From contig JAQXJH010000029.1 of NCBI GenBank assembly GCA_029008595.1, positions 1-46,829 on the forward strand: a DNA stretch of 46,829 nt, in the 5' to 3' direction. Positions within the stretch are counted from its first letter, which is position 1; every line of letters starts with the position of its first letter. Positions 32,177-39,306 of this stretch are shown one piece after another. This DNA is from Bacillota bacterium. Lineage in GTDB: Bacteria; Bacillota; Clostridia; Oscillospirales; Acutalibacteraceae. The position numbers and the translations under genes were made by a program. Under the pieces are notes generated by a model. It searched no databases, had not been told where the DNA came from, and worked only from the letters and a program-made list of their open reading frames with translations.

Positions 32177-32204
32177 TTAATACCCTGAACCGAAAACGGT
32201 TCAA
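32177..32204 (-). promoter_or_regulatory. Promoter of degT copy 2 overlapped by an 18-bp palindrome
   Basis: On the minus strand: TTGAAC (32199-32204), 16 nt, TATTAA (32177-32182). The perfect palindrome TGAACCG-AAAA-CGGTTCA (32186-32203) covers the -35 box and spacer, an ideal place for a repressor. The palindrome has no T-run after it, so it is not a ROK-gene terminator. Confidence 0.45.
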
Positions 32205-32218
32205 GTGTATTGCGGAAA

Positions 32219-33400
32219 TCAGAGCGGGAACACCGATTCGAAAACGCTGTCGCACAGATGGACGGAGATCCCGCGGCAGGAATCGCTGTCGTCAATGCAG
32301 ACCTGCTCCACCGTCAGCTTCCGGATCAGCTCGGAATACGAGCGCCGCTTCATGCAGCCGATCGCCGCGCGGAAAAACTCTTCGCAGCCGGCATAGGTTC
32401 CGCTGTTCAGAATGATTTTTTCCGGGTGGAAAATATTGATCACGTTTGCAAGACCGATCCCGAGGTATTCGCCGCACTCGTCAATGATCCTTACGGCATC
32501 GGCGTCCTTGCGGCGGCAGGCCTCGACCACATCGGCAAAAGCTGCGTCGGGGCATTCCGGGTGCGCTTCACGGTAGAGCCGCACAATGCGTTCCGGGGAA
32601 CACATTGCCTCCAGACAACCGTGGTTGCCGCAGAAACAGACGTCTCCGCTGCGTTCAACGGTCGTGTGGCCGATCTCGCCGATCAGGGAGCGGTTGAGCT
32701 TTCCGTTGATAAACTGAACGGCGCCGACGCCGTTGTCAAGGTCCAGAAACATTACATTGCGTTCGCGAATGCCTTTTTCGTGGCTCAGCTGCCAGACGGC
32801 GCGGGTAATCGAAATATTTTCAATAAAAACAGGCTTGTTGAAGTATTCTTCCAGCTCCTGACGGACGTTGTACGCCTTCCAGCGCAGGCTGATGGAAAGC
32901 ACATAGTTGCTGTCCTCCAGCACGAGACCGGAAACGGCGATCCCGATGCCGAGAATGTTTTCTTCCCGGTTGCGGTTGAGCATCGGCATCACAGCGTCGC
33001 GGATATACTGCAGGATCTCCCGCGAACCCTTTTCGTCCTCGCTGAAAACGGGCAGAGCGACCGAGTTTTTGTCGTAGATCACGCCGGTCAGATCGGTGCA
33101 GCAGACCGTCAGCTTTTCGCTTTCCAGATAAACGCAGATCAAACGGTAGGCCCGTCCGTTAAACTGCAGCAAAGTGGCTTTGCGGCCGACCCGGCTCATG
33201 TTTTCCACGCCGGTTTCCGCTACAACGCGCTGCTCCATCAGATAATTGACAATGTTCGTGATGGAAGAAAGCGAAAGCCCGGTGGCTTCTGCAACTGCAG
33301 GGCGGGAGACAGGCTCGTTGTGCCGAATAAAATCCAATACCTGCAGGCGGTTCATTTTCTGCATCAGCTGCGCATTTCCGACCGTTTTTTTTGCCGTCAT
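32219..33400 (-). CDS. ROK-family transcriptional repressor (NagC/XylR-like)
   Basis: The product has 393 residues. The N-terminal winged helix, about 15-75, reads LQVLDFIRHNEPVSRPAVAE then GLSLSSITNIVNYLM. The ROK sugar-binding part has GEIGHTTVE and the zinc motif CFCGNHGCLEAM. The catalytic aspartate of ROK kinases (ENDAN) is lost: the segment is FIENISITRAV, so it should sense a sugar without phosphorylating it. Such proteins release DNA on binding an amino sugar or its phosphate. It heads the minus-strand set and its own promoter carries an AT-rich inverted repeat. Confidence 0.92.
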   Translation of the reverse strand: MTAKKTVGNAQLMQKMNRLQVLDFIRHNEPVSRPAVAEATGLSLSSITNIVNYLMEQRVVAETGVENMSRVGRKATLLQFNGRAYRLICVYLESEKLTVCCTDLTGVIYDKNSVALPVFSEDEKGSREILQYIRDAVMPMLNRNREENILGIGIAVSGLVLEDSNYVLSISLRWKAYNVRQELEEYFNKPVFIENISITRAVWQLSHEKGIRERNVMFLDLDNGVGAVQFINGKLNRSLIGEIGHTTVERSGDVCFCGNHGCLEAMCSPERIVRLYREAHPECPDAAFADVVEACRRKDADAVRIIDECGEYLGIGLANVINIFHPEKIILNSGTYAGCEEFFRAAIGCMKRRSYSELIRKLTVEQVCIDDSDSCRGISVHLCDSVFESVFPL

Positions 33401-33420
33401 GTTCCTGCTCCTGTCTATTT

Positions 33421-33439
33421 ATTTATTCATTAAATAAAT
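33421..33439 (-). promoter_or_regulatory. Candidate ROK operator
   Basis: ATTTATT-CATTA-AATAAAT, a perfect 7-bp inverted repeat with a 5-bp gap, overlaps the downstream edge of the ROK -10 box. AT-rich TTATTT...AAATAA repeats are typical of NagC-type operators. A related AATAAATTTATT palindrome lies at 22578-22589, upstream of the first Gfo/Idh gene. Confidence 0.5.
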
Positions 33440-33465
33440 TATATCATTCCATTTGCAAAAGTCAA
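33438..33465 (-). promoter_or_regulatory. Sigma-A promoter of the ROK gene
   Basis: On the minus strand: TTGACT (33460-33465), 16 nt, TATAAT (33438-33443), 37 bp before the ATG. Confidence 0.7.
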
Positions 33466-33574
33466 CGGTTTTTCAAGAAAAAACGCTGAAAAAAAGAAAG
33501 AATAGCCAGATTTCATGAATCGGCAGCAAGGATTCTGTAAAACTTTTTTCTCTCTGCAACTTTTCTACTCAAAA

Positions 33575-33591
33575 ATGCATCCGAGTTGCAT
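33575..33591. repeat. Inverted repeat upstream of the GH35 promoter
   Basis: ATGCA-TCCGAGT-TGCAT ends on the first base of the -35 box. It is a candidate operator for the beta-galactosidase gene. Confidence 0.4.
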
Positions 33592-33619
33592 TGTTTTTTG
33601 CTTTGCGGTTTGCTACAAT
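33591..33619 (+). promoter_or_regulatory. Promoter of the beta-galactosidase gene
   Basis: TTGTTT (33591-33596), 17 nt, TACAAT (33614-33619). The about 100-nt leader contains the perfect hairpin GGATTC-TTT-GAATCC (33690-33704) just ahead of the ribosome site. Confidence 0.6.
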
Positions 33620-33725
33620 CAAACCGATACTTGCCCGTGCTGTCTGTAGGATGCTGCCTGCAGCAGCGCAGCAGAGAAAAAACTGTTTTGGATTCTTTGA
33701 ATCCTGCAGAAGGGGAGATGAACCG

Positions 33726-35462
33726 ATGCTGGAAATTCGCGGAGAACATTTTTATCTCAACGGAGAGAAATTTCAGATCCGTGCGGGGGCCATCCATTAT
33801 TTCCGCACGCTGCCGGAATATTGGGAGGATCGTCTACGCAAGCTGAAGCTGGCCGGCTTCAATACGGTGGAAACCTATGTGTGCTGGAATCTGCATGAAC
33901 CGCAGCAGGGAGTCTTTGATTTTTCGGGCATGCTGGACATAGAGCGGTTTTTGAATACGGCGCAGCAGCTGGGGCTGTATGCGATCGTTCGTCCGTCGCC
34001 ATACATCTGTGCCGAGTGGGATTTCGGCGGACTTCCGGCGTGGCTGCTCCGGGAACCGGAGCTTCATGTACGCTGCGCGGAGGAACCGTATCTGTCCTGT
34101 GTCGCGGATTTTTATCGGGAGCTGCTGCCGCGTCTGGCGGCGCATCAATTGGATCGCGGCGGCAATATTCTGATGATGCAGGTGGAAAACGAATACGGCA
34201 GCTTTGGAAACGACAAGGAATATCTGCGTGCGCTGGAACGCATGATGCGTGAAAACGGGATCACGGTGCCGCTCTTTACCTCCGACGGGCCGGACGATGG
34301 GATGTTGACCGGCGGAACGCTGCCGGAACTGCTCAAGGTCGTCAATTTCGGTTCGCGCACCGGAGAAGCCTTTGAAAAGCTGCGCGAATTTGACCCGGGC
34401 AAACCGCTGATGTGCGGCGAATTCTGGAACGGCTGGTTTGACCATTGGGGAGAGCAGCATCATACGCAAAAGGTCGAAAATGTGGAAGCGGAGCTGAAAA
34501 CCTTTCTGGAGCTGCACGCAAGCTTCAGTTTTTATATGTTCCACGGCGGGACAAACTTCGGGTTTACTGCCGGGGCCAATCACGACAGTGGGTACGAACC
34601 GACTGTTACGAGCTACGACGACGATGCGCTGCTGACGGAATGGGGCGATTACACGCCAAAGTATCACGCCGTGCGCAGAATGCTGCACGAGGCGGCCGGT
34701 CTTGTGCCGGAGCCGCTGCCTGATTCTCCGGCGCTGCAGAACATCGGCAGCGTCCGTCTGACGCAGTCGGCCTCGCTGCTGGAGCAGGCAGAACGGATCG
34801 GCGAGCTGCACAAGGCGGTTTCTCCCCGGACGATGGAGCAGCTTGGCCAGAACAGCGGTATGATCCTTTACCGGACAAGGCTTGCCGGCGCGTACCGTTC
34901 GAATACGCTGTTTATCGACGGCCTGCATGACCGTGCGCATGTTTTTCTGGACGGCAGGCTCCTTGGCGTAATTTACCGCAACGACAGCTCGCCGTCGGTG
35001 CAGCTGCCGCCGGTTCCGCGGCAGGGCGCCACGCTGGAAATTCTGGTGGAGGCGATGGGGCGCGTCAACTACGGCCCGCGGCTGATCGACCGCAAGGGCA
35101 TTACCGGCTGCGTCCGTCTGGGCAACCAGCAATTCTCGCACTGGGAGATCTGTACCATGCCGCTGAACAATCTGGAAAAGCTGCAGTTTACCGACGGTAT
35201 CAGCGCGCAGAAGCCCGCCGTGCTGCGCGGGACGTTTGCAGCCTCCTCGCAGGCAGACTGCTTTGTGCATCCGGACGGCTTTACCAAGGGAATCGTTTTT
35301 GTAAACGGGTTCAACCTGGGGAGATACTGGAACATCGGGCCGCAAAAGTCGCTGTATCTGCCCGGCGTTCTGCTGAAGGAAGAGAATGAGATCCTTGTTC
35401 TGGAGCTTGACGGAACGGAAAGCGATACCGTCACTATTACGGACCGCCACGAGCTTGGCTGA
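33726..35462 (+). CDS. Glycoside hydrolase family 35 beta-galactosidase
   Basis: The product has 578 residues starting MLEIRGEHFYLNGEKFQIRA; AGGGGAG lies 8 nt before ATG 33726, and the ORF track starts 45 codons early. The catalytic acid/base is E156 in MQVENEYGSFG and the nucleophile E232 in LMCGEFWNGWFDHWG. MFHGGTNFGFTAGAN and GRYWNIGPQKSLYLP are GH35 hallmarks. C-terminal beta-sandwich domains follow the TIM barrel. There is no signal peptide, so it acts on imported galactosides in the cytoplasm. It faces away from the ROK gene and may be controlled with the amino-sugar set. Its stop lies only 12 bp from the convergent bofA stop. Confidence 0.95.
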   Translation: MLEIRGEHFYLNGEKFQIRAGAIHYFRTLPEYWEDRLRKLKLAGFNTVETYVCWNLHEPQQGVFDFSGMLDIERFLNTAQQLGLYAIVRPSPYICAEWDFGGLPAWLLREPELHVRCAEEPYLSCVADFYRELLPRLAAHQLDRGGNILMMQVENEYGSFGNDKEYLRALERMMRENGITVPLFTSDGPDDGMLTGGTLPELLKVVNFGSRTGEAFEKLREFDPGKPLMCGEFWNGWFDHWGEQHHTQKVENVEAELKTFLELHASFSFYMFHGGTNFGFTAGANHDSGYEPTVTSYDDDALLTEWGDYTPKYHAVRRMLHEAAGLVPEPLPDSPALQNIGSVRLTQSASLLEQAERIGELHKAVSPRTMEQLGQNSGMILYRTRLAGAYRSNTLFIDGLHDRAHVFLDGRLLGVIYRNDSSPSVQLPPVPRQGATLEILVEAMGRVNYGPRLIDRKGITGCVRLGNQQFSHWEICTMPLNNLEKLQFTDGISAQKPAVLRGTFAASSQADCFVHPDGFTKGIVFVNGFNLGRYWNIGPQKSLYLPGVLLKEENEILVLELDGTESDTVTITDRHELG

Positions 35463-35474
35463 CGGCACAGGATT

Positions 35475-35744
35475 CTATGCAGCAGGCAGGATCAGTCTGA
35501 CCAGCAGCATGGCGATCACGCCGGGGATCCCGGCCGCAGCGGCAAAACCGGCAGAAGCAAGGCTCAGCGGAAGGCTCACTCCGGTCCAGATCCCGCTGAC
35601 GGCGACGGCAAGCAGCGCCAGTTCCCCGCGCAGAATTTCACCAAGCCCGCTTTTCAGCGGATGCCTGGCGCGTGCAAACAGCTCAATGCCGCATACAAAG
35701 CAAATGATGCCGAGAGCAGATGCAGCAATTTTCCATCCAGTCAT
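35475..35744 (-). CDS. bofA: BofA-like pro-sigma-K processing inhibitor
   Basis: The product has 89 residues with three likely membrane segments and the C-terminal BofA signature AAAGIPGVIAMLLVRLIL. BofA holds the SpoIVFB protease inactive in the outer forespore membrane until the forespore signals, so it times sigma-K. The neighbour upstream is a YaaL-type gene, the same order as yaaL-bofA in Bacillus, which supports the call. AAGGAGG lies 8 nt before the ATG but is buried in a long hairpin (35753-35797). Confidence 0.85.
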   Translation of the reverse strand: MTGWKIAASALGIICFVCGIELFARARHPLKSGLGEILRGELALLAVAVSGIWTGVSLPLSLASAGFAAAAGIPGVIAMLLVRLILPAA

Positions 35745-35752
35745 AAAAAATT

Positions 35753-35809
35753 CCTCCTTGATCCGGCTTTGTTGCGAATGGCGCCGGATCAGGGAGGTTT
35801 TCTTTTTTT
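35753..35809. terminator. Long hairpin: plus-strand terminator and possible bofA ribosome-site lock
   Basis: CCTCCTTGATCCGGC (35753-35767) pairs with GCCGGATCAGGGAGG (35783-35797) over 15 positions with one mismatch. On the plus strand it is followed by TTTTCTTTTTTT and is a strong terminator, the first one after the GH35 gene. On the minus strand the AAGGAGG of bofA forms the outer part of the same stem. Confidence 0.75.
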
Positions 35810-35812
35810 GTT

Positions 35813-36112
35813 TCAGCGTGCGGAGCAGTCCATGGTAAAGGGCTGACGGCGAATTCCCATCTGACGCGCTTTCTGCAGCAAAAAACGGTATTTTGCATGC
35901 AGCGACTCCAGTTCGTAGATGCAGCTTTCCACCAGATCGTTTTCGCAGACCAGATCGAAACGGGACTGTGCGCAGCGGATTTTTTCTGAAACAGCGCGAA
36001 GCTCGCGCAGAATCGCTTCCTTTTCCTCCAGATCCGTTGCCGTGGGGCTGTTTTTTTCCCGGAGAATGACCGGCAGCCGTTCCACAGCTTTCAAAACGCC
36101 TTCCATCATCAT
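35813..36112 (-). CDS. yaaL: YaaL-like DUF2508 protein
   Basis: The product has 99 residues starting MMMEGVLKAVERLPVILREK. Three ATGs stand in a row (36112, 36109, 36106) behind AAAGG; the ORF track extends it falsely by 77 codons. The helical segment AVSEKIRCAQSRFDLVCENDLVESCIYELESLHAKYRFLL matches DUF2508 (YaaL). In Bacillus yaaL lies between recR and bofA; here bofA follows directly, but no recR is in the window. The function is unknown. Upstream, CATAAATT (36130-36137, minus) is sigma-E-like but leaves almost no leader, so the promoter is unsettled. Confidence 0.85.
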   Translation of the reverse strand: MMMEGVLKAVERLPVILREKNSPTATDLEEKEAILRELRAVSEKIRCAQSRFDLVCENDLVESCIYELESLHAKYRFLLQKARQMGIRRQPFTMDCSAR

Positions 36113-36207
36113 AAACCGCCTTTCGCTAAAATTTATGTGAATAGGATGGGCATTTATTCCTTGGTTTATACAGGAAAAAGAAAAAATCTGCGCAAGGGGG
36201 GTGCAGG

Positions 36208-36939
36208 CTATTTTGTGTGCAGATCCATTTTGGGCAGCAGCTCTACCTCCGTGTGGCATTTCGGGTAATTCGGGCAGCCGTAATAGCGTTTGCCGCGGCG
36301 GTCGCCTTCCCGGTGAATGCGCAGAACCATCAGCGCGCCGCACTTCGGGCAGTGCGGGATCACCGCGCAGTCCGGATTTTCATAAACGGCAGGCTCGCGC
36401 GTATCGCAGGTTTCCCATTCAAAGCCCACCAGCTCGCCCAAAAACCCGTTCAGTTCGTCGGGCGTGTAGCCGTTCTGCAGCGGAACATGAACCAGCGGCA
36501 GCCCGGCGGCCTCGTAAACTGCGTCAACGAACCGGTCGCGTTCCATTCGATCCGGCCTCTGATGCGTGCTGTCGTCCAGTTCAACGCCGCAGACCGGCAC
36601 CATGGATTCCGGATCGCAGAGCAGAAAATCAACATGCTTGCGGTTGATCTTGTTCAGGAATCCGGCGCGGTTTTCCCCGGCAGCAAAAAAGATGTCTCCC
36701 AGCGAGACCTTTGGGCAGATGGTCACCGAAGAACCAAGATAGGTGCGCAGAGTCTGATAAAACTGAAATTCCGCGTCTGTCAGAAAATCATCGCGGATGC
36801 GGTAAGGAAGCGGTTCGTCCGCGCTGCTGCTGCGCCGGCTCCCGCGGCGGATGAAAAAAGCTGCTGCCGCGATCAGCAGGACGCAGCCGGTCAGAGCGGC
36901 TGCCAGCTGCACGGCAGGCGAAGAAAAGTCGATGTTCAA
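36208..36939 (-). CDS. DUF2726 protein with membrane anchor and C-terminal zinc ribbon
   Basis: The product has 243 residues. TTG 36939 overlaps the TGA of vanZ (TTTTGA) behind GGGAGGG, so it is translationally coupled; the ORF track starts far upstream in vanZ. A membrane anchor at about 7-31 (PAVQLAAALTGCVLLIAAAA) is followed by DUF2726, about 55-170, a nuclease-like (PD-(D/E)XK-related) fold with KHVDFLLCDPESMVPVCGVE and ELDDSTHQRPDRMERDRF. A topoisomerase-type zinc ribbon (CPKCGALMVLR...YYGCPNYPKC) closes it. A membrane-bound nuclease or nucleic-acid-binding role is inferred; no substrate is known. Confidence 0.8.
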   Translation of the reverse strand: MNIDFSSPAVQLAAALTGCVLLIAAAAFFIRRGSRRSSSADEPLPYRIRDDFLTDAEFQFYQTLRTYLGSSVTICPKVSLGDIFFAAGENRAGFLNKINRKHVDFLLCDPESMVPVCGVELDDSTHQRPDRMERDRFVDAVYEAAGLPLVHVPLQNGYTPDELNGFLGELVGFEWETCDTREPAVYENPDCAVIPHCPKCGALMVLRIHREGDRRGKRYYGCPNYPKCHTEVELLPKMDLHTK

Positions 36940-37373
36940 AAGTTTCCCTCCCGAAAGATCCAGCGAAAGCCTGAGCAGCCGAGCCACACACCGAACGTGT
37001 TCAGCAGAACGTCGTCCAGCTCGGTGATGCCTGTGCCGAAACAGAACTGCAGCAGTTCGATCAGAACCGAACAGAAAAAACCGGCAAGGCAGACGGTCTG
37101 CACCTTTTTTTGCGGAAACAAAGCGGCAAGAAAAGCGCCGAACGGCACAAACCAACCGATATTTCCAAAAAACAGCCGGGCAAACACCGGGAATCCGTCA
37201 TCCCGCAGAGTGATCCACAAATCGTAAAGCGGCACGAGATTCCATGTTCCGCCGCAGCCGAACGCGGCAAACGAAAATCCTGTGCGGAATACCGTCAGCC
37301 GGAAAACCGCTGCAAGATATGCCGCAAAGCAGCACCAGAGCAGAATATGAGCTTTCCTGTACAGCTGCGGCAT
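36936..37373 (-). CDS. VanZ-family membrane protein
   Basis: The product has 145 residues with about four membrane segments. NLVPLYDLWITLRDDG, NIGWFVPFGAFLAALFP, SVLIELLQFCFGTGITELDD and LLNTFGVWLG are the VanZ hallmarks. VanZ proteins give low-level teicoplanin resistance in some hosts, but most chromosomal copies have no proven function, so no resistance claim is made. GGAGG precedes ATG 37373. Its promoter overlaps the phoR terminator. Confidence 0.9.
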   Translation of the reverse strand: MPQLYRKAHILLWCCFAAYLAAVFRLTVFRTGFSFAAFGCGGTWNLVPLYDLWITLRDDGFPVFARLFFGNIGWFVPFGAFLAALFPQKKVQTVCLAGFFCSVLIELLQFCFGTGITELDDVLLNTFGVWLGCSGFRWIFREGNF

Positions 37374-37412
37374 GGTTCATTCCTCCGTGAACGTGTTTTC
37401 GGACTTGCCCTT

Positions 37413-37441
37413 ATCATACCATGCAATGCAAAAAAACACAA
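37413..37441 (-). promoter_or_regulatory. Promoter of vanZ, overlapping the phoR terminator
   Basis: On the minus strand: TTGTGT (37436-37441), 17 nt, TGG-TATGAT (extended -10, 37413-37418). The -35 box is the end of the terminator stem. Confidence 0.5.
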
Positions 37442-37465
37442 CACAGCCGCGAAGACTGTGTTGTG
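37430..37465 (-). terminator. Terminator of the pst-pho operon
   Basis: On the minus strand: CACAACACAG-TCTTCGCGG-CTGTGTTGTG followed by TTTTTTT. It is a perfect 10-bp stem 30 bp past the phoR stop. Confidence 0.85.
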
Positions 37466-37495
37466 CATCAAAACAGATCCGGAAAAATCCGTGGA

Positions 37496-39208
37496 TCATT
37501 CTGCGTTTTCGGCGATCGCAGCGGCAGCCCGGCGAACGTAAGAGGGGAGAGTGACCGTGATCTCGGTTCCTTCGCCGGGGGTGCTGCGGAGCGTAATTTT
37601 TCCGCTGTGCAGCTCGACGATATGCTTGACGATCGCAAGCCCAAGCCCTGTTCCGCCCGAGGCTTTGGAACGGCTTTTGTCAACGCGGTAAAAACGCTCA
37701 AAAACGCGGCTCTGGCTGGCTTCCGGAATGCCGATCCCCGTGTCGCGCACCGTCAGCACCACGTCGCCGTTGACCGGCGCGGTGGAGACCGTAACGCTGC
37801 CGCCCGGCTTGTTATAGCGCACGGCATTGTCGCAAAGGTTCATCACCAGCTCGTCCATCATGGAGCGGTTGGCAAATACCGTTGCCTCTTCGCCGGAGAA
37901 CGAAAGCGTTACGCCGGCCTTTTTGGCGGGAATTTCAAGCGCAGCAAGGATTTTCTGAACGGTTTCCTGCAGGGCGACCGGCTCAAATTCCTTTTTGGAA
38001 ACGCCTTCGTCCAGCTGTGAAAGCTCAATAATGTCGTTGATCAGCGCGATCAGGCGGCCGGCTTCCTTTCGGATCCTGGCGGCAAACAGCGGGATATCTT
38101 CTTCTTTGGCAAGCCCGTTTTCAATCAGCTCCGCATACCCGGAGATAGAGGTCATCGGCGTTTTCAGTTCATGCGAAATGTTGGCGGTAAAATCCTGACG
38201 GGATTTTTCCGCAAGCGTTTTTTCGGTGATATCCAGCACAAAGCAGATCGAGCCGATCACATGCTCCTTGTGCATGGCCGGGCTGACGAATACCTGAACA
38301 TACCGCCCTCCGGGGTTCAGTACAATGGAGCCGGATCTGTTTTCGGCAGTATCCTCCACCGCCTGCAGCAGCTCCAGACTGCGCGTCAGCGTCAGGAGAT
38401 TCCTCCCGGTATAATCGCCCGGCTTGGCGTTGAGCAGCGCTGCGGCACTGCGGTTGATCAGCAGAATATTGCGGTCGGTATCGAGCAGGATCAGCCCCTC
38501 GGACATATTTTCGCTGATCAGGGTGATCCGGTCCTTTTCGCGCTCCAGCCGTTCCTTCTGCGCCTGCAGGCTGCTTTGCTGGCGGCGGATCGCGGCCAGA
38601 AAGGGAGAAAGCTCCTCGTAAATATCGTCGGGATCGGCGTCATAAAGGTGCGACTGCATGGCGTTGACCGGCGCCAGGATCCGTTTGGTCAGAACGGAGG
38701 AAAGTACCATGCAGAGCACGAACATGAAGATGCAGACGATCAGCAGCAGCGGAACGGCGCTCTGTACGACCCAGCGGAAGCTGTGCGCGGCGCGGGCGAC
38801 CCGAAGAATCCGCCCGTCCGAAAGCCGGAGCGCATAATAATACATGGTCTCATCCAGCGTGCTGGAATGGCGCAGCGCAAAGCCCTCGCCGTCCTGTCTG
38901 GCCGCTGCGATCTCCGGGCGGGAGGAATGGTCTTCCATGCTTCCGGCGCTGCCCTCGCTGTCGTAAATAACGGAGCCGGTGTTGTCGATCAGCGTGATGC
39001 GAAGCTCGGGATAACGGCTTTTGAGCAGAGGAAAGTATTCCTCGCCGCTGATTGCTTCCCCGGCGGAAGCCAGCTGACCGGCAGCCTGCAGGTCATTTTT
39101 GACCTGTGTCCGGTAGATGTTGAAAAAAATTGCGATCAGCAGCGCTGCGGTAAAGAAAATGGACACTGCGCCGATCAGCAGCATATGTTTTTTGATCTTA
39201 TGTTCCAA
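37496..39208 (-). CDS. phoR: PhoR-type sensor histidine kinase
   Basis: The product has 570 residues. Membrane segments lie at about 8-30 and 153-180 with a sensor loop between (SRYPELRITLIDNTGSVIYD). HAMP (LSSVLTKRILAPVNAMQSHL), PAS (LISENMSEGLILLDTDRNIL) and a HisKA domain with the phospho-histidine in ISHELKTPMTSISGYAELI follow. The ATPase boxes are NLCDNAVRYNKPGG, VRDTGIGIPE and GGTGLGLAIVKHI. It senses phosphate state together with PstSCAB and PhoU and phosphorylates the response regulator encoded just upstream. Confidence 0.93.
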   Translation of the reverse strand: MEHKIKKHMLLIGAVSIFFTAALLIAIFFNIYRTQVKNDLQAAGQLASAGEAISGEEYFPLLKSRYPELRITLIDNTGSVIYDSEGSAGSMEDHSSRPEIAAARQDGEGFALRHSSTLDETMYYYALRLSDGRILRVARAAHSFRWVVQSAVPLLLIVCIFMFVLCMVLSSVLTKRILAPVNAMQSHLYDADPDDIYEELSPFLAAIRRQQSSLQAQKERLEREKDRITLISENMSEGLILLDTDRNILLINRSAAALLNAKPGDYTGRNLLTLTRSLELLQAVEDTAENRSGSIVLNPGGRYVQVFVSPAMHKEHVIGSICFVLDITEKTLAEKSRQDFTANISHELKTPMTSISGYAELIENGLAKEEDIPLFAARIRKEAGRLIALINDIIELSQLDEGVSKKEFEPVALQETVQKILAALEIPAKKAGVTLSFSGEEATVFANRSMMDELVMNLCDNAVRYNKPGGSVTVSTAPVNGDVVLTVRDTGIGIPEASQSRVFERFYRVDKSRSKASGGTGLGLAIVKHIVELHSGKITLRSTPGEGTEITVTLPSYVRRAAAAIAENAE

Positions 39209-39306
39209 GAGGAAACACCCTCCTTTTCGATGAAGGATCCAGTTACCGCCAAAGCTCCGGAGCCGTCGGGGAAAAACGACAGCGCCCGGAAGGACGGCAA
39301 AGCTCC

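Noticed and set aside
32219-33400. ROK protein as a sugar kinase
   Set aside because: It has an N-terminal DNA-binding domain, and the kinase ENDAN aspartate segment is ENISI.
36936-37373. VanZ as evidence of glycopeptide resistance
   Set aside because: No vanHAX-type genes are nearby, and chromosomal VanZ-family proteins are common in Clostridia with no known role.
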